Numbered from the stretch's first letter, positions 10,567 through 19,512 are shown. The stretch is 64,000 nucleotides of DNA from Planctomycetota bacterium (GCA_016930595.1 JAFGGJ010000002.1:50325-114324), one strand, 5' to 3'. Notes: generated from the sequence alone by a model not told the origin. A program made the numbers and translations.

Positions 10567-12548
10567 CTGTTGCACGCGGCAGGTTGTGCATGGCAGGGTT
10601 TTTCCCCCTGGTAGTCTCTGCCTTCTTCCTGTTCCCGCAGGGTTGCGGCGGGCCACGAACGCGCCCCGCCGGGCCCGATACCGCCGAACTCGTACGGCTA
10701 AAAATGGCCGTCATCGGTAAGACCCTGGACGGCAATACCCTTGCCGAAAATGATCCCGCCTATATCAGCCCGCAGGACGCCCGCAGAAAGCTCGCGGAAC
10801 TCCTGGGCGCACAGTCTCCTCCCGCGGGAGAACGGGAGGATCCCTCCCAACGGCAGCCCCTTCCCGAACCCTATACGCCTCCTCCTGTTATCGATCTTGC
10901 CAGGTCCGCGCCCGTAAGGATCTCGGTCGCGGATGCTTCCGGCAGGTCGTGCCCCTTTCTTCTCAATGTCCAGGCTGCAGGTATGAATATCCTGCCGGGC
11001 CCTTCCGGTCATGGCGAGTACCACCGGGGGGCACACAGCTTCAGAGTGCCCGTGGGGCCCGTCCGTATCGAAGTCCGCGGGGGGCATTTCCGCCGGACTT
11101 TCGTATCCGAAGCGGTCGTCAAGCCGGGCGGCAGTCTCAAGTTGCGCGCTCGTCTTGAAAGCGGTCTCCTCACGACCATCACCCGGCAGGGGTTTTCTCC
11201 CGCAAGGCTTCTTTTCCTTGGCGACGCTTCGGAGCGCTCCACCGATCTAGGGTCCATCGAACGGGTGTGGCAGACGGCGATCCTGGCCGCGGAGCCGGGG
11301 GCGGGCGGCGACACGCTCACCGGTGCGGTCGCACCCTCCTGGCCGGGCTACGGTCGCCACCTTCTGCTCGGTGGCGACGGCCTTGCGGATATCTCCCGCA
11401 CCTGGCGCAGTTCTGCCGGCAGCATGCCCGGCGGTCCTTTCCTGTCGGACAGCTCCGTTGCCTGGTCCGCCGTCATACTGCCCGGCTCCGGATCCCGCAT
11501 GTTCAGTCCCAAGCGGGCCTACCTGCTCTGGCACGGCCTGAAAGAACGCTTCCCCACCGCCGGCCTTTTCGAAGAACTCCTCCCCGCGGAACTCCCGGTT
11601 CTCTACTCGGCCGGCCTTTCCAGGGCAGTGTGCGTCCCTCCCACGCCCGAAGGGCTCGGTCTTTTCGCACGCCTGTCTTCCGTCTACCCGGAATTGCTCC
11701 CCGCTCCGCCCGCTCCGTTGCCGGGCGAAGCTTTCCCCAATGTCCTTGTCTGGGGCCGGCCCGAATCCCCGGCCGACGCGCTCGATATCCTGAACAAGGG
11801 CGCATATTCCGTCTGCCACGGCATTTTCATCACCGCCTTGCTGGGCGGTCAGCCCCCTGGACCCGTGGAACCCCCCGCCGCGGGTACGCCTCTCTGGTTC
11901 GATATCAACGTCCTTACCGCAGCCCTGTCCGGTGCAGCCATCGATGAAGTCCTCGTGTACCGCAATTCCGAAGTCATCCATCGTGAACGGGGCCATCCCA
12001 ACCAGACCAGCATGCGCATTACGGTTCCGGTTGCGGACCCAGGGCCCGCAAGGTATTGGGTGGCCGCCATGGGTCATGCCGCGGAATCCCCCCGCCTTCC
12101 CGTGCCGGGCGCAGCCCCCCGGGCTTTCCGGGATAACCTGCTCCTCGGCCTCACGGCCCCTTTTTCCCTCGGGCGCCCCGGCAGCCTCCTTCCACAGCCC
12201 CTGCAGGTCGTTGTCACGGTAAAGGACCTTGCTGGAAATCCGGTCAGGGATGCCGAGATCGTTGGTGGGGCGCAATCCGTCCGGACGGCCGCTGACGGCA
12301 GGGCTTCCGTCTTGTGGGCGCCGGGAAACAGGCTGCAGGTCCGTTGCGGTGATACCCTTACTCCCGTGGAGCCCTTTTTTGCGCCCGAGCTCTTCGAGCT
12401 TTACCAGGCCGCACACAGCGGCTCGATCGACTGGTCCGGCCCGGAATATGCCAACCGCGTCCGGACCGTGCTTGCTTCCAGGGCGTTCTCTGTAAGGCTT
12501 CCGCTTCGTCTCGAACAGGCTCAGAACCGCCCCTCAAAAACCCCTTGA
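10563..12548 (+). CDS. Large lipoprotein; possible degenerate CehA/McbA-type PHP-like region plus Ig-like C-terminus
   Basis: Lipobox-like FPQGC after a hydrophobic N-terminus; TTG start overlaps the GH2 stop; region DILNKGAYSVCHGIFITALLGGQPPG resembles CehA C-terminal segments. Confidence 0.5.
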   Translation: MTVARGRLCMAGFFPLVVSAFFLFPQGCGGPRTRPAGPDTAELVRLKMAVIGKTLDGNTLAENDPAYISPQDARRKLAELLGAQSPPAGEREDPSQRQPLPEPYTPPPVIDLARSAPVRISVADASGRSCPFLLNVQAAGMNILPGPSGHGEYHRGAHSFRVPVGPVRIEVRGGHFRRTFVSEAVVKPGGSLKLRARLESGLLTTITRQGFSPARLLFLGDASERSTDLGSIERVWQTAILAAEPGAGGDTLTGAVAPSWPGYGRHLLLGGDGLADISRTWRSSAGSMPGGPFLSDSSVAWSAVILPGSGSRMFSPKRAYLLWHGLKERFPTAGLFEELLPAELPVLYSAGLSRAVCVPPTPEGLGLFARLSSVYPELLPAPPAPLPGEAFPNVLVWGRPESPADALDILNKGAYSVCHGIFITALLGGQPPGPVEPPAAGTPLWFDINVLTAALSGAAIDEVLVYRNSEVIHRERGHPNQTSMRITVPVADPGPARYWVAAMGHAAESPRLPVPGAAPRAFRDNLLLGLTAPFSLGRPGSLLPQPLQVVVTVKDLAGNPVRDAEIVGGAQSVRTAADGRASVLWAPGNRLQVRCGDTLTPVEPFFAPELFELYQAAHSGSIDWSGPEYANRVRTVLASRAFSVRLPLRLEQAQNRPSKTP

Positions 12549-12573
12549 CACGTTTCTCAGGCTCCCCTATAAT
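12545..12573 (+). promoter_or_regulatory. Perfect sigma70 consensus promoter (TTGACA-17-TATAAT)
   Basis: TTGACA 12545-12550, 17-bp spacer, TATAAT 12568-12573; about 48 nt upstream of the ATG at 12621. Confidence 0.85.
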
Positions 12574-12620
12574 CTCAAAACCTGTGCTGGTGGTATTTTG
12601 GGCTTTCGGAAGGAGTGTTC

Positions 12621-13280
12621 ATGGGTGAGCCTGAGGATAGAAGCCTCGGCAGACTCCTCGTTGACGCCGGCCTCATTACGCCCAAACAGCTCGAAGAAGC
12701 TCTGGCCTACCAGAAATCCATAGGCGGCAGGCTGGGGCGTATCCTCGTCAAGCTCGGCGCACTTATGGAAGACAAACTCCTCCAGTTCGTCGCTGACCAG
12801 CAGGGCCTCGAAGTCATCAGCCTCAAGGGCTGGGAGCCCGATACCAAGCTTCTCAGCCTTGCTCCGCGGGATTTCTGGGAAAACCACGGCATTCTCCCCT
12901 ATGCCGTTGAACATTCCACCCTCAAGGTCGCCATGAGCGACGCCAGCGATATCCCTGCCATCGATGACCTCCGCTTCACGACTTCCCTGGAAGTCGTCCC
13001 TGTCCTCGCCAGCGAACGCGAGCTTCAGACCCTCATCAACAAGCATTTCTATAAGGACGGCGAAGCCGCGTCCAGAAAACGCGCCCCCAGAGTCGATGTG
13101 CGCGATATCGCCAGGGAAGTCGAAGCAAGAGGCGCTGTTCGTGGTGAACGTGAACACATGCTTGCCGATTTGCTCAACACCAACCCGGCTCGTCTGGTCA
13201 AGGCCATGGCCTCCCTCCTTGTCAAGAAGGGCGTCCTGGACCCCGAAGACCTCTCAAGCGAGCTTGAAGAGACTACTTGA
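12621..13280 (+). CDS. Standalone MshEN (GspE/PilB N-terminal) domain protein without ATPase
   Basis: Two tandem motif units: RSLGRLLVDAGLITPKQLEEALAYQ and GRLGRILVKLGALMEDKLLQFVADQQGL; no Walker motifs. Confidence 0.8.
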   Translation: MGEPEDRSLGRLLVDAGLITPKQLEEALAYQKSIGGRLGRILVKLGALMEDKLLQFVADQQGLEVISLKGWEPDTKLLSLAPRDFWENHGILPYAVEHSTLKVAMSDASDIPAIDDLRFTTSLEVVPVLASERELQTLINKHFYKDGEAASRKRAPRVDVRDIAREVEARGAVRGEREHMLADLLNTNPARLVKAMASLLVKKGVLDPEDLSSELEETT

Positions 13281-13300
13281 ACCGCTGATGGAGTGCTCGG

Positions 13301-14320
13301 ATGAAAACCGTCTCCTTTGAGCAGCTCTTGCAGGAAATAAACCAGGCGGTAGGGCCTTCCCCGCCGGGCGCCAGGCCCGTGCTTGAAGCCGCCGTCGAGC
13401 AGATTCGTGGCCACCTTGCCGCAGGTGAACCCGTCGAGCTTGCTTCCGATATCACGGTTCAGCCTTCCGCCGGCGTCGCCGTCGCAGAAGCGGCCGAAGG
13501 CAAGGTCTATAAGATCCTGCTCGTTGTCGGCGCCGTCGATTTCTTCACCAATACCATGGTCCAGCGCCTTACCGGCCCCCTTACCACCGTTGCCGTTGCT
13601 GAAGGTCCGGATGCCGCATGGAAAAAAGTTGAGTCCGACGATCCGGACCTCGTTATCATCGACAGTACCGTTGAACAGCCCCGCTCCCTGGTCTCCAGGA
13701 TCAAGGAAACTCTCGGCACCAGCCTTATCGCCGTTCTCCTCATCTACCCCGAAGGCGCCGATCCGAACGCCGTGGCCGGCCTCAAGGCCTGTGAAGACGA
13801 AAGCCTCGTCGAGCCCTTTGAACTCGATGAGCTCGTTGGTCTTGTCGAAGATGAGCTTACGCGCAAGGAAGAAGAAGAAGCCTTCTTCGACCATGAAATA
13901 CATTTCCAGCTCCAGACCGCCGAACAGCACGTTGAACAGGCCAACGACCTTATCGCACGCCTCGTCGACCAGGTGAAGATGTCTGACGAGAGCAAGGCCG
14001 CCGTCAGCGTCGCTTTTCGCGAAGCTATCGATAATGCCGCCAGGCACGGTAATAAAAATCAGGAAAACCGTATCATTGACGTCATTTACCTGCTGGACAA
14101 GGAAAAGGCCACCATTACCGTTGAAGATGAGGGCGACGGTTTCGATACCGAAATGTTCATCACTCGCGGCCGCGAAGGTAACGCCGTCGCAGCCGCACGC
14201 GAAAGAAATCAGGCTGGCCGCGTCGGTGGTCTCGGTATCATGCTGATGCTCAAGTGTCTCGATGATCTTGAGTATAACGCCGTGGGCAACCTCATAAAGC
14301 TTACGAAGTTTGTGGCGTGA
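13301..14320 (+). CDS. RsbW-type HATPase (serine kinase/anti-sigma-like) with pseudo-receiver and HU-like N-terminal region
   Basis: N box FREAIDNAARHGN; G1 EDEGDGFD; G2 GRVGGLGIMLM; receiver-like fold KILLVVGAVDFF...DLVIIDST...LVEPF. Confidence 0.75.
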   Translation: MKTVSFEQLLQEINQAVGPSPPGARPVLEAAVEQIRGHLAAGEPVELASDITVQPSAGVAVAEAAEGKVYKILLVVGAVDFFTNTMVQRLTGPLTTVAVAEGPDAAWKKVESDDPDLVIIDSTVEQPRSLVSRIKETLGTSLIAVLLIYPEGADPNAVAGLKACEDESLVEPFELDELVGLVEDELTRKEEEEAFFDHEIHFQLQTAEQHVEQANDLIARLVDQVKMSDESKAAVSVAFREAIDNAARHGNKNQENRIIDVIYLLDKEKATITVEDEGDGFDTEMFITRGREGNAVAAARERNQAGRVGGLGIMLMLKCLDDLEYNAVGNLIKLTKFVA

Positions 14321-14342
14321 CCCCTCAGGAAGGACTTGCACA

Positions 14343-15347
14343 ATGGCTGCCATAGATTTCAAGGTCCGGAATGTCAAGAGCCCTGAGGGCGCTGCTGCCG
14401 CCGTTGCAGAAGTTACCGGCTCCATCGACGCTACTACCATCAACCAGTTCCAGACTATCATGGATAAGCTGGTGCAGAAGGGCGTCAAGAACCTCATGCT
14501 CGATTGCACCAATATCAAGTATATCAACTCCACGGGCCTTGGCACCCTCCTCAAGTACGTCGATACCTTCTCCGGTGTCGGCGGCAACCTGGTCTTCATT
14601 CGCGTGCCCAGCAAAGTCATGCTTGTCATGGAAATGCTCGGCTTCAACGCTCTCTTCAATATCTATGAAGAAGAAGACGATGCCCTCCAGTTCCTCGGTG
14701 CGAGCGGCGCCGTAGAGGAAGCCCCCGCCGAAGCCGTTGCCCCCGAAATGCCTTCCCTCCAGACCCCCGTCCCGGGGCCCGCTCCCGTTTCTCCCATCGC
14801 ACCCGCACCCGCCCCGGTGGCCGCCGCTCCTCCGGCCGCCGTCCCCGCCAGGAAAGTTTCTTTTCCCCTCGAAGCCGAATGCTCGCGGTGCGGCCAGAAA
14901 CTTGAAATACCCGGCGAAGGCACTTTCCGTTGCCCGCGCTGCGCCCAGATGTGCGCCGTCAACGGCTCCGGCTCCGTTGAATTCCCTGCCACAAGGCTTC
15001 CTGCGCCCGTAGAAGTCTCCGTCCCGGCCACCGCCGGCTTCGCAGGCGTAGTCGCCGCACTGGCGGAAGGGCTCGCCATTACCATCGGTCTCAACTCCGA
15101 CAAGTCCCAGCAGATTCGTGAAGATATCGGCGGCATCATCTCCGCCATGGTTGAAAACTCCTACAGCGGCGACGCCACCAGTGCCATCAATATCCTTCTC
15201 ATGCCCAGCGAAACCGGCCTCCGTTCCGAAATCGTCGATAACGGCTCCGGCACGGATCTCAGCTCCATGCAGACCGGCGCCGATGATGTCAGGGTTACGC
15301 CGCATCCTGTCAAGGGCAGTGTTTACGCCTTGCTCTACAACAAGTAG
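14343..15347 (+). CDS. STAS (anti-sigma antagonist) + Pro/Ala linker + zinc ribbon + degenerate HATPase-like domain
   Basis: STAS NLMLDCTNIKYINSTGLGTLLKYV; zinc ribbon CSRCGQ...CPRCAQ; RsbW-like segment ISAMVENSYSGD...EIVDNGSGTD. Confidence 0.75.
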   Translation: MAAIDFKVRNVKSPEGAAAAVAEVTGSIDATTINQFQTIMDKLVQKGVKNLMLDCTNIKYINSTGLGTLLKYVDTFSGVGGNLVFIRVPSKVMLVMEMLGFNALFNIYEEEDDALQFLGASGAVEEAPAEAVAPEMPSLQTPVPGPAPVSPIAPAPAPVAAAPPAAVPARKVSFPLEAECSRCGQKLEIPGEGTFRCPRCAQMCAVNGSGSVEFPATRLPAPVEVSVPATAGFAGVVAALAEGLAITIGLNSDKSQQIREDIGGIISAMVENSYSGDATSAINILLMPSETGLRSEIVDNGSGTDLSSMQTGADDVRVTPHPVKGSVYALLYNK

Positions 15348-15365
15348 GCTTTCGGGAGATTGTGA

Positions 15366-16832
15366 ATGACACCTGCACCAAGTTCCCGCAGCGGTCGCGG
15401 AAAGCCCATCGGTGAAATCCTTCTCGAAAACGGCGCCATTCAGCCCGAACAGCTCGCCCGCGCCATCGCCGAACAGAACGGTTCCTACGACCTCATCGGC
15501 CGTATCCTGATTAAGCAGGGCGCCTGCGGCCAAGCGGCTATCCTGGCGGCCCTTCAGGCCCAGTATCGTGTTACCAACGTCGAGATCACCCGCGTCCCGC
15601 TCGATTCGGAAGCCATCTCCAAGGTCACTAAGGATATCTGTGAAAAAGGCCGCCTTATCCCCTTTGACCTCATCGGAAGCACTATTTGTGTCGCCATGAC
15701 GAACGTGCTGAACCGTAAGGGCATTAGCGCCGTCGAAGAAGCCAGTGATTGCAAGGTCAAGGCTTTCTCAGCCTCGTGGGTCGACATCAAGAAAGTTATC
15801 AAGGCTTACTTTGACGAAAGCGGCAAGGGTGTTCAGATATCTCAGCACGCCGACGGCGATGCCTTCGACCTCGTGGACGCGCCCGTCGCCGATTCGGAAC
15901 CTTCCGTTGCTGCCGCCCCCGCTCCGCCGCCGCCCGCTGCTCCGCCTCCAGCGGCCAAGCCTGCCCCGGTTTCCGCTGCCCCGCCCCCCCCTCCGCCTCC
16001 AGTTGCTCCGCCCGCCCCTGCTCCGTCACCGGAAGCCGATGTTGCCGTCGTTCCTTTTGGCGGAAGCGGTGCCGGCAAGAAAAAGAAAAAACGCTCCGGC
16101 AAGCGCGATACCATGCGCATGCTCAAGGCCCAATTGATGAAGGACAAGGGCGAAGCCCCCAAGGCCGAAAAGCCCCAGCCGCCGTCCGCTCCTCCCAAGG
16201 AAGATATTGTCGTTCCCGCTGCTCCTCCCCCGCCTCCGCCGGTCTCCGCTCCCGCTCCTGTTGCCGAAGAGCCCGCTGCCGATGTGCCCGCTGGCGCCAA
16301 GCTCTCCGGTAGCGTCGTCTACCAGCCCGTTCCCGAATGGAGCGCCTACGGGGCGCCGCCCGCCGAAGGACTCGTGCCTTCCAGGCCTGCCTCGGATGAC
16401 GCTGAGCCCGCTATAGTAAAGAAGCTTCGCGAAACCGGCCACAAGGGTTCCGCCGACCATGAAGTTCTTGATGCTCTGCCCGTCGGCGAGCTCTTTGCCC
16501 CGTCCCTGGACGACTACAAAGTCACGGTTTCCGCCCTCGCCGCCCTTGAAGATGTCGTCATCGAAGAAGAACCTCTGGCGCCGCCTGAGCCCGAACCAGC
16601 CCCCGAACCCGAACCGCTGGAACTCAAACCTGCTCCCACTCCCCAGCCGGCCGCCCCCATGCCCACCATTGAAGCTCCGGTGGTTTCCGCAAGCCCCAAG
16701 ATCCGGGCCGCCATCGCCGTTTCGCAGCAGGAATCCGTCGCGCTGGCGCCGCGTGAAGGCGAAGACCGCGAAGCCTCTTTCCGCTCCAGGTTCCTCTCTT
16801 CCAGGGTCGTCAAGGCCGTGGCGGTCGAATAA
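15366..16832 (+). CDS. MshEN domain protein with long Pro/Ala-rich C-terminal region
   Basis: KPIGEILLENGAIQPEQLARAIAEQ and IGRILIKQGACGQAAILAALQAQ, then low-complexity P/A tail with KKKKKRSGKR patch. Confidence 0.75.
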   Translation: MTPAPSSRSGRGKPIGEILLENGAIQPEQLARAIAEQNGSYDLIGRILIKQGACGQAAILAALQAQYRVTNVEITRVPLDSEAISKVTKDICEKGRLIPFDLIGSTICVAMTNVLNRKGISAVEEASDCKVKAFSASWVDIKKVIKAYFDESGKGVQISQHADGDAFDLVDAPVADSEPSVAAAPAPPPPAAPPPAAKPAPVSAAPPPPPPPVAPPAPAPSPEADVAVVPFGGSGAGKKKKKRSGKRDTMRMLKAQLMKDKGEAPKAEKPQPPSAPPKEDIVVPAAPPPPPPVSAPAPVAEEPAADVPAGAKLSGSVVYQPVPEWSAYGAPPAEGLVPSRPASDDAEPAIVKKLRETGHKGSADHEVLDALPVGELFAPSLDDYKVTVSALAALEDVVIEEEPLAPPEPEPAPEPEPLELKPAPTPQPAAPMPTIEAPVVSASPKIRAAIAVSQQESVALAPREGEDREASFRSRFLSSRVVKAVAVE

Positions 16833-16848
16833 CCTTTCCCCGTTCCGC

Positions 16849-16877
16849 TTGACCACTCACGCCTTTTGTGTTATATT
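16849..16877 (+). promoter_or_regulatory. Sigma70-like promoter for the tRNA pair
   Basis: TTGACC, 17-bp spacer, TATATT; tRNA begins about 28 nt downstream. Confidence 0.75.
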
Positions 16878-16904
16878 CTTTCTGCTTTCCATTAGATGCA
16901 AGGC

Positions 16905-16978
16905 TGCCCTGTCGTCTAATGGTAGGACGCCTGACTCTGGATCAGGTAGTCTACGTTCGAATCGTAGCAGGGCAGCCA
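16905..16978 (+). tRNA. tRNA-Gln (CTG), CCA encoded
   Basis: Acceptor TGCCCTG/CAGGGCA, anticodon arm CCTGA-CTCTGGA-TCAGG, T arm CTACG-TTCGAAT-CGTAG, G-CCA. Confidence 0.93.
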
Positions 16979-16991
16979 GTAATGCCCGGGT

Positions 16992-17069
16992 GTCCCCATC
17001 GTCTAGCCCGGCCCAGGACGGTAGGTTCTCAGCCTACAAACCGGGGTTCGAATCCCCGTGGGGATACCA
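16992..17069 (+). tRNA. tRNA-Glu (CTC), CCA encoded
   Basis: Acceptor GTCCCCA/TGGGGAT, anticodon arm GTAGG-TTCTCAG-CCTAC, T arm CGGGG-TTCGAAT-CCCCG, A-CCA. Confidence 0.93.
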
Positions 17070-17193
17070 TTCCTTTCAGCAGCTCCTGCCTTTTTGGGAA
17101 TTTTCCACGGTTAGCCGTTGTGAATGATCTCCAAGACCCTATCATGCCGCGCGAGGCCGCGGCATGTTCGGCCTTACGGCAGGAGACCTGGAC

Positions 17194-19512
17194 ATGAAGA
17201 TTTCTTCCCATGCTGAACCTGATTTTGAAACGGCCTGTTCCTGGTGGAACGATCTTCCCGCCGTCTGGACCCCCGTCGGCTGGCCCGACCATCTCTTTCG
17301 CTTCAACGTGTTCTGGAACGGCATGATCCTCGCTCAGCCTGACGTCAACCGCCGTACCCAGGCATGGAACGGCCTCGGCGTGCAGGTTGCTTTCATCCCC
17401 CACTTCACACCCGATGTCGCAGCCAATCTCTACGCCTATCTCCGCCAGGATGACGGCATGGTGACCCAGGGCTGGCTGGATCACGACGCTCCCGTCCTCT
17501 GGTCCGAATGGCCCAAGGACGGTGTCCTTTACAGGCACCAGGTCTTCGCCCACGTCCCCGGCGGCGGCGCCATCGCTTCGGGCGATGAACCCCTTTTCGC
17601 CTGGGTCAGGCTCATTCTCGAAGACACCTGTTCCGCACTTCCACTCGAAGACGTTTCCGGGTTCAACGTCATTATCCAGGCGCCCCACGTCTCCACGCGC
17701 ATGTCCATGCGCGATAACGTGATCTTTATGTACGGACAGATGGACTATCCCCGTGCCCTTGCCCCGGATTCCGACGCTTATGACGGCTCCTCAGCCTTCC
17801 GCCTTCTTGAAGACGGCGGCAAAGTCAGGATGGGCCTTCCCCGGGGACAGAACTGCCGCGTCGTTTTCAATCCCCCGGAATCCGATGAGTCCAAACCTTA
17901 CCGGCAGAGGCAGCCTTGGTACCGCCTGCATGTCGGCCTTGACACCCTGAAAGGTGCCCACGCGGACCTCCTTATCCCCATGCTTCCCTGCGACAGGGAC
18001 GTTTTCGACCGTGAACTTGCACTCGGCTTCGACGCCGCGCTCGCTGAAGCCGACGCTTTCTGGGGCCGTACGCCCCATACCGCCGCTTCCGTCTCCGTTC
18101 CGGAGACTTTCATCGCAGGGGCTTTCAGGCACAGCGTCCGTCTCAGTCGCGTCATCTCGGAAACGGATCCAGCCACCGGCTACCGCTGCAAGCTCAGCGG
18201 CTCCTTCACCTACGCCGATCTCTGGACCACGCCGATGGCCATGGACCTCACCATGATGATGGACGTCCTCGGCTGGCACGATACCGTTGCGGGTTACCTG
18301 GATGTCTTCAAGCGGGAACAGGGTACCGTAAAACCCCCCGGTTCCGCATATCCCATGCACCCGGGGTATCTCAGCACTCCGGCGGCCTACAAGTCCGTTG
18401 ACTGGTTATCCGACAACGGCGCCGTCCTCTACACCATCTGCGAACATGCCCTGTTGTCCGGCGACGAAGCCTTCGCATCGCGCTTCCTCGATACCGTCAT
18501 CCACTCGTGCGAGTGGATAAGAGACGCCCGTTCCATCACCGGCCACGGCGGCTTCGAAAAGATTCTGCCTCCCGCCGTCGCCACTGACAGGGGCACCGAG
18601 ATCCAGTCCGTCTGGGCCGCCGGCTGGAACTTCAAGGGCCTTGCCGCCGCCGTCAGGCTCCTCAGGCGCCTTGATCACCCGCGCGCGGATGAATTCAGCG
18701 CCGAAGCCGCCTCGTACAAGGCCGACTTTGTCAAGGCGCTGCGTCTCAAGTGCGCGCACATGCCTTCCTGGACCGACGAAGCCGGCGTCTCCCATGTGTT
18801 TGTCCCGACGGCCCTTCACGGCGACGCAAAGGACGAAAGCCGCCACGCCTTCTACCTCGACGCGGGCCCTCTCTTCCTCGTCTTCTCCGGCCTCATGGAC
18901 GCGTCCGACGTTCTTGTCCAGGACGCCCTGGCGTGGTTCCGTCACGGTCCCCAGAGGAAATTCTGCAGGCATGATTCCAATTGCTGGCAGGTCCCCGTCC
19001 TCGATCACGAAATTTCCTCCTGCGAGCCGTGCTATTCCTGGAACGTCTTCATCAGTCACCAGGCGGCCGACCGCTGCAATTTCCTCGAAGGCATGTACAG
19101 CCTCTTTGCAGGCTCCCTTTCCCGTAAGACCTTCGTTTCCTGCGAGACTCGCGGCGGGGTCACGGGCAATGTCTTTTCGGCGCCGCTCGCCGTTTTCCTG
19201 GCTCGCCTCGCCGTCATCGATGACCAGGTCGAAGAGAATGCTCTGCATCTCCTCCGTCTTATGCCCTCTGCATGGCTCCGCCCCGGCGCGAATTCCTCTT
19301 TCGATAATATGCCCACGGAATTCGGCCCCGTCACCCTTTCGACCGCCGTGTCCTCCGACGGCTCCCGCCTCGACGTCTCCTTCGACACGGCCTTCAGGCA
19401 TGCTCCCGCGGGCGTCTTCCTCCACGTGCCTCCTCCCGCCTCCGGAGCGGACGTCTTCGTCAACGGCGCTCCGGCGCGGCCGGCCGGCGGTTCCGGACTC
19501 GTCCGGTTGTGA
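17194..19512 (+). CDS. Putative six-hairpin ((alpha/alpha)6) glycosidase-like protein
   Basis: N-terminal beta-rich region, then helical repeats with conserved aromatics (SGSFTYADLWTTPMAMDLTMMMDVLGWHDTVAGYLDVFKREQG); no signal peptide apparent. Confidence 0.5.
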   Translation: MKISSHAEPDFETACSWWNDLPAVWTPVGWPDHLFRFNVFWNGMILAQPDVNRRTQAWNGLGVQVAFIPHFTPDVAANLYAYLRQDDGMVTQGWLDHDAPVLWSEWPKDGVLYRHQVFAHVPGGGAIASGDEPLFAWVRLILEDTCSALPLEDVSGFNVIIQAPHVSTRMSMRDNVIFMYGQMDYPRALAPDSDAYDGSSAFRLLEDGGKVRMGLPRGQNCRVVFNPPESDESKPYRQRQPWYRLHVGLDTLKGAHADLLIPMLPCDRDVFDRELALGFDAALAEADAFWGRTPHTAASVSVPETFIAGAFRHSVRLSRVISETDPATGYRCKLSGSFTYADLWTTPMAMDLTMMMDVLGWHDTVAGYLDVFKREQGTVKPPGSAYPMHPGYLSTPAAYKSVDWLSDNGAVLYTICEHALLSGDEAFASRFLDTVIHSCEWIRDARSITGHGGFEKILPPAVATDRGTEIQSVWAAGWNFKGLAAAVRLLRRLDHPRADEFSAEAASYKADFVKALRLKCAHMPSWTDEAGVSHVFVPTALHGDAKDESRHAFYLDAGPLFLVFSGLMDASDVLVQDALAWFRHGPQRKFCRHDSNCWQVPVLDHEISSCEPCYSWNVFISHQAADRCNFLEGMYSLFAGSLSRKTFVSCETRGGVTGNVFSAPLAVFLARLAVIDDQVEENALHLLRLMPSAWLRPGANSSFDNMPTEFGPVTLSTAVSSDGSRLDVSFDTAFRHAPAGVFLHVPPPASGADVFVNGAPARPAGGSGLVRL

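Noticed and set aside
13049-14659. 536-aa minus-strand ORF
   Set aside because: Antisense to the HATPase/STAS genes, which carry clear motifs on the plus strand
15900-16300. Repetitive gcc/ccg tracts suggesting a DNA repeat array
   Set aside because: Pro/Ala-rich coding linker of the MshEN protein; no fixed-length unit and no CRISPR-like spacing
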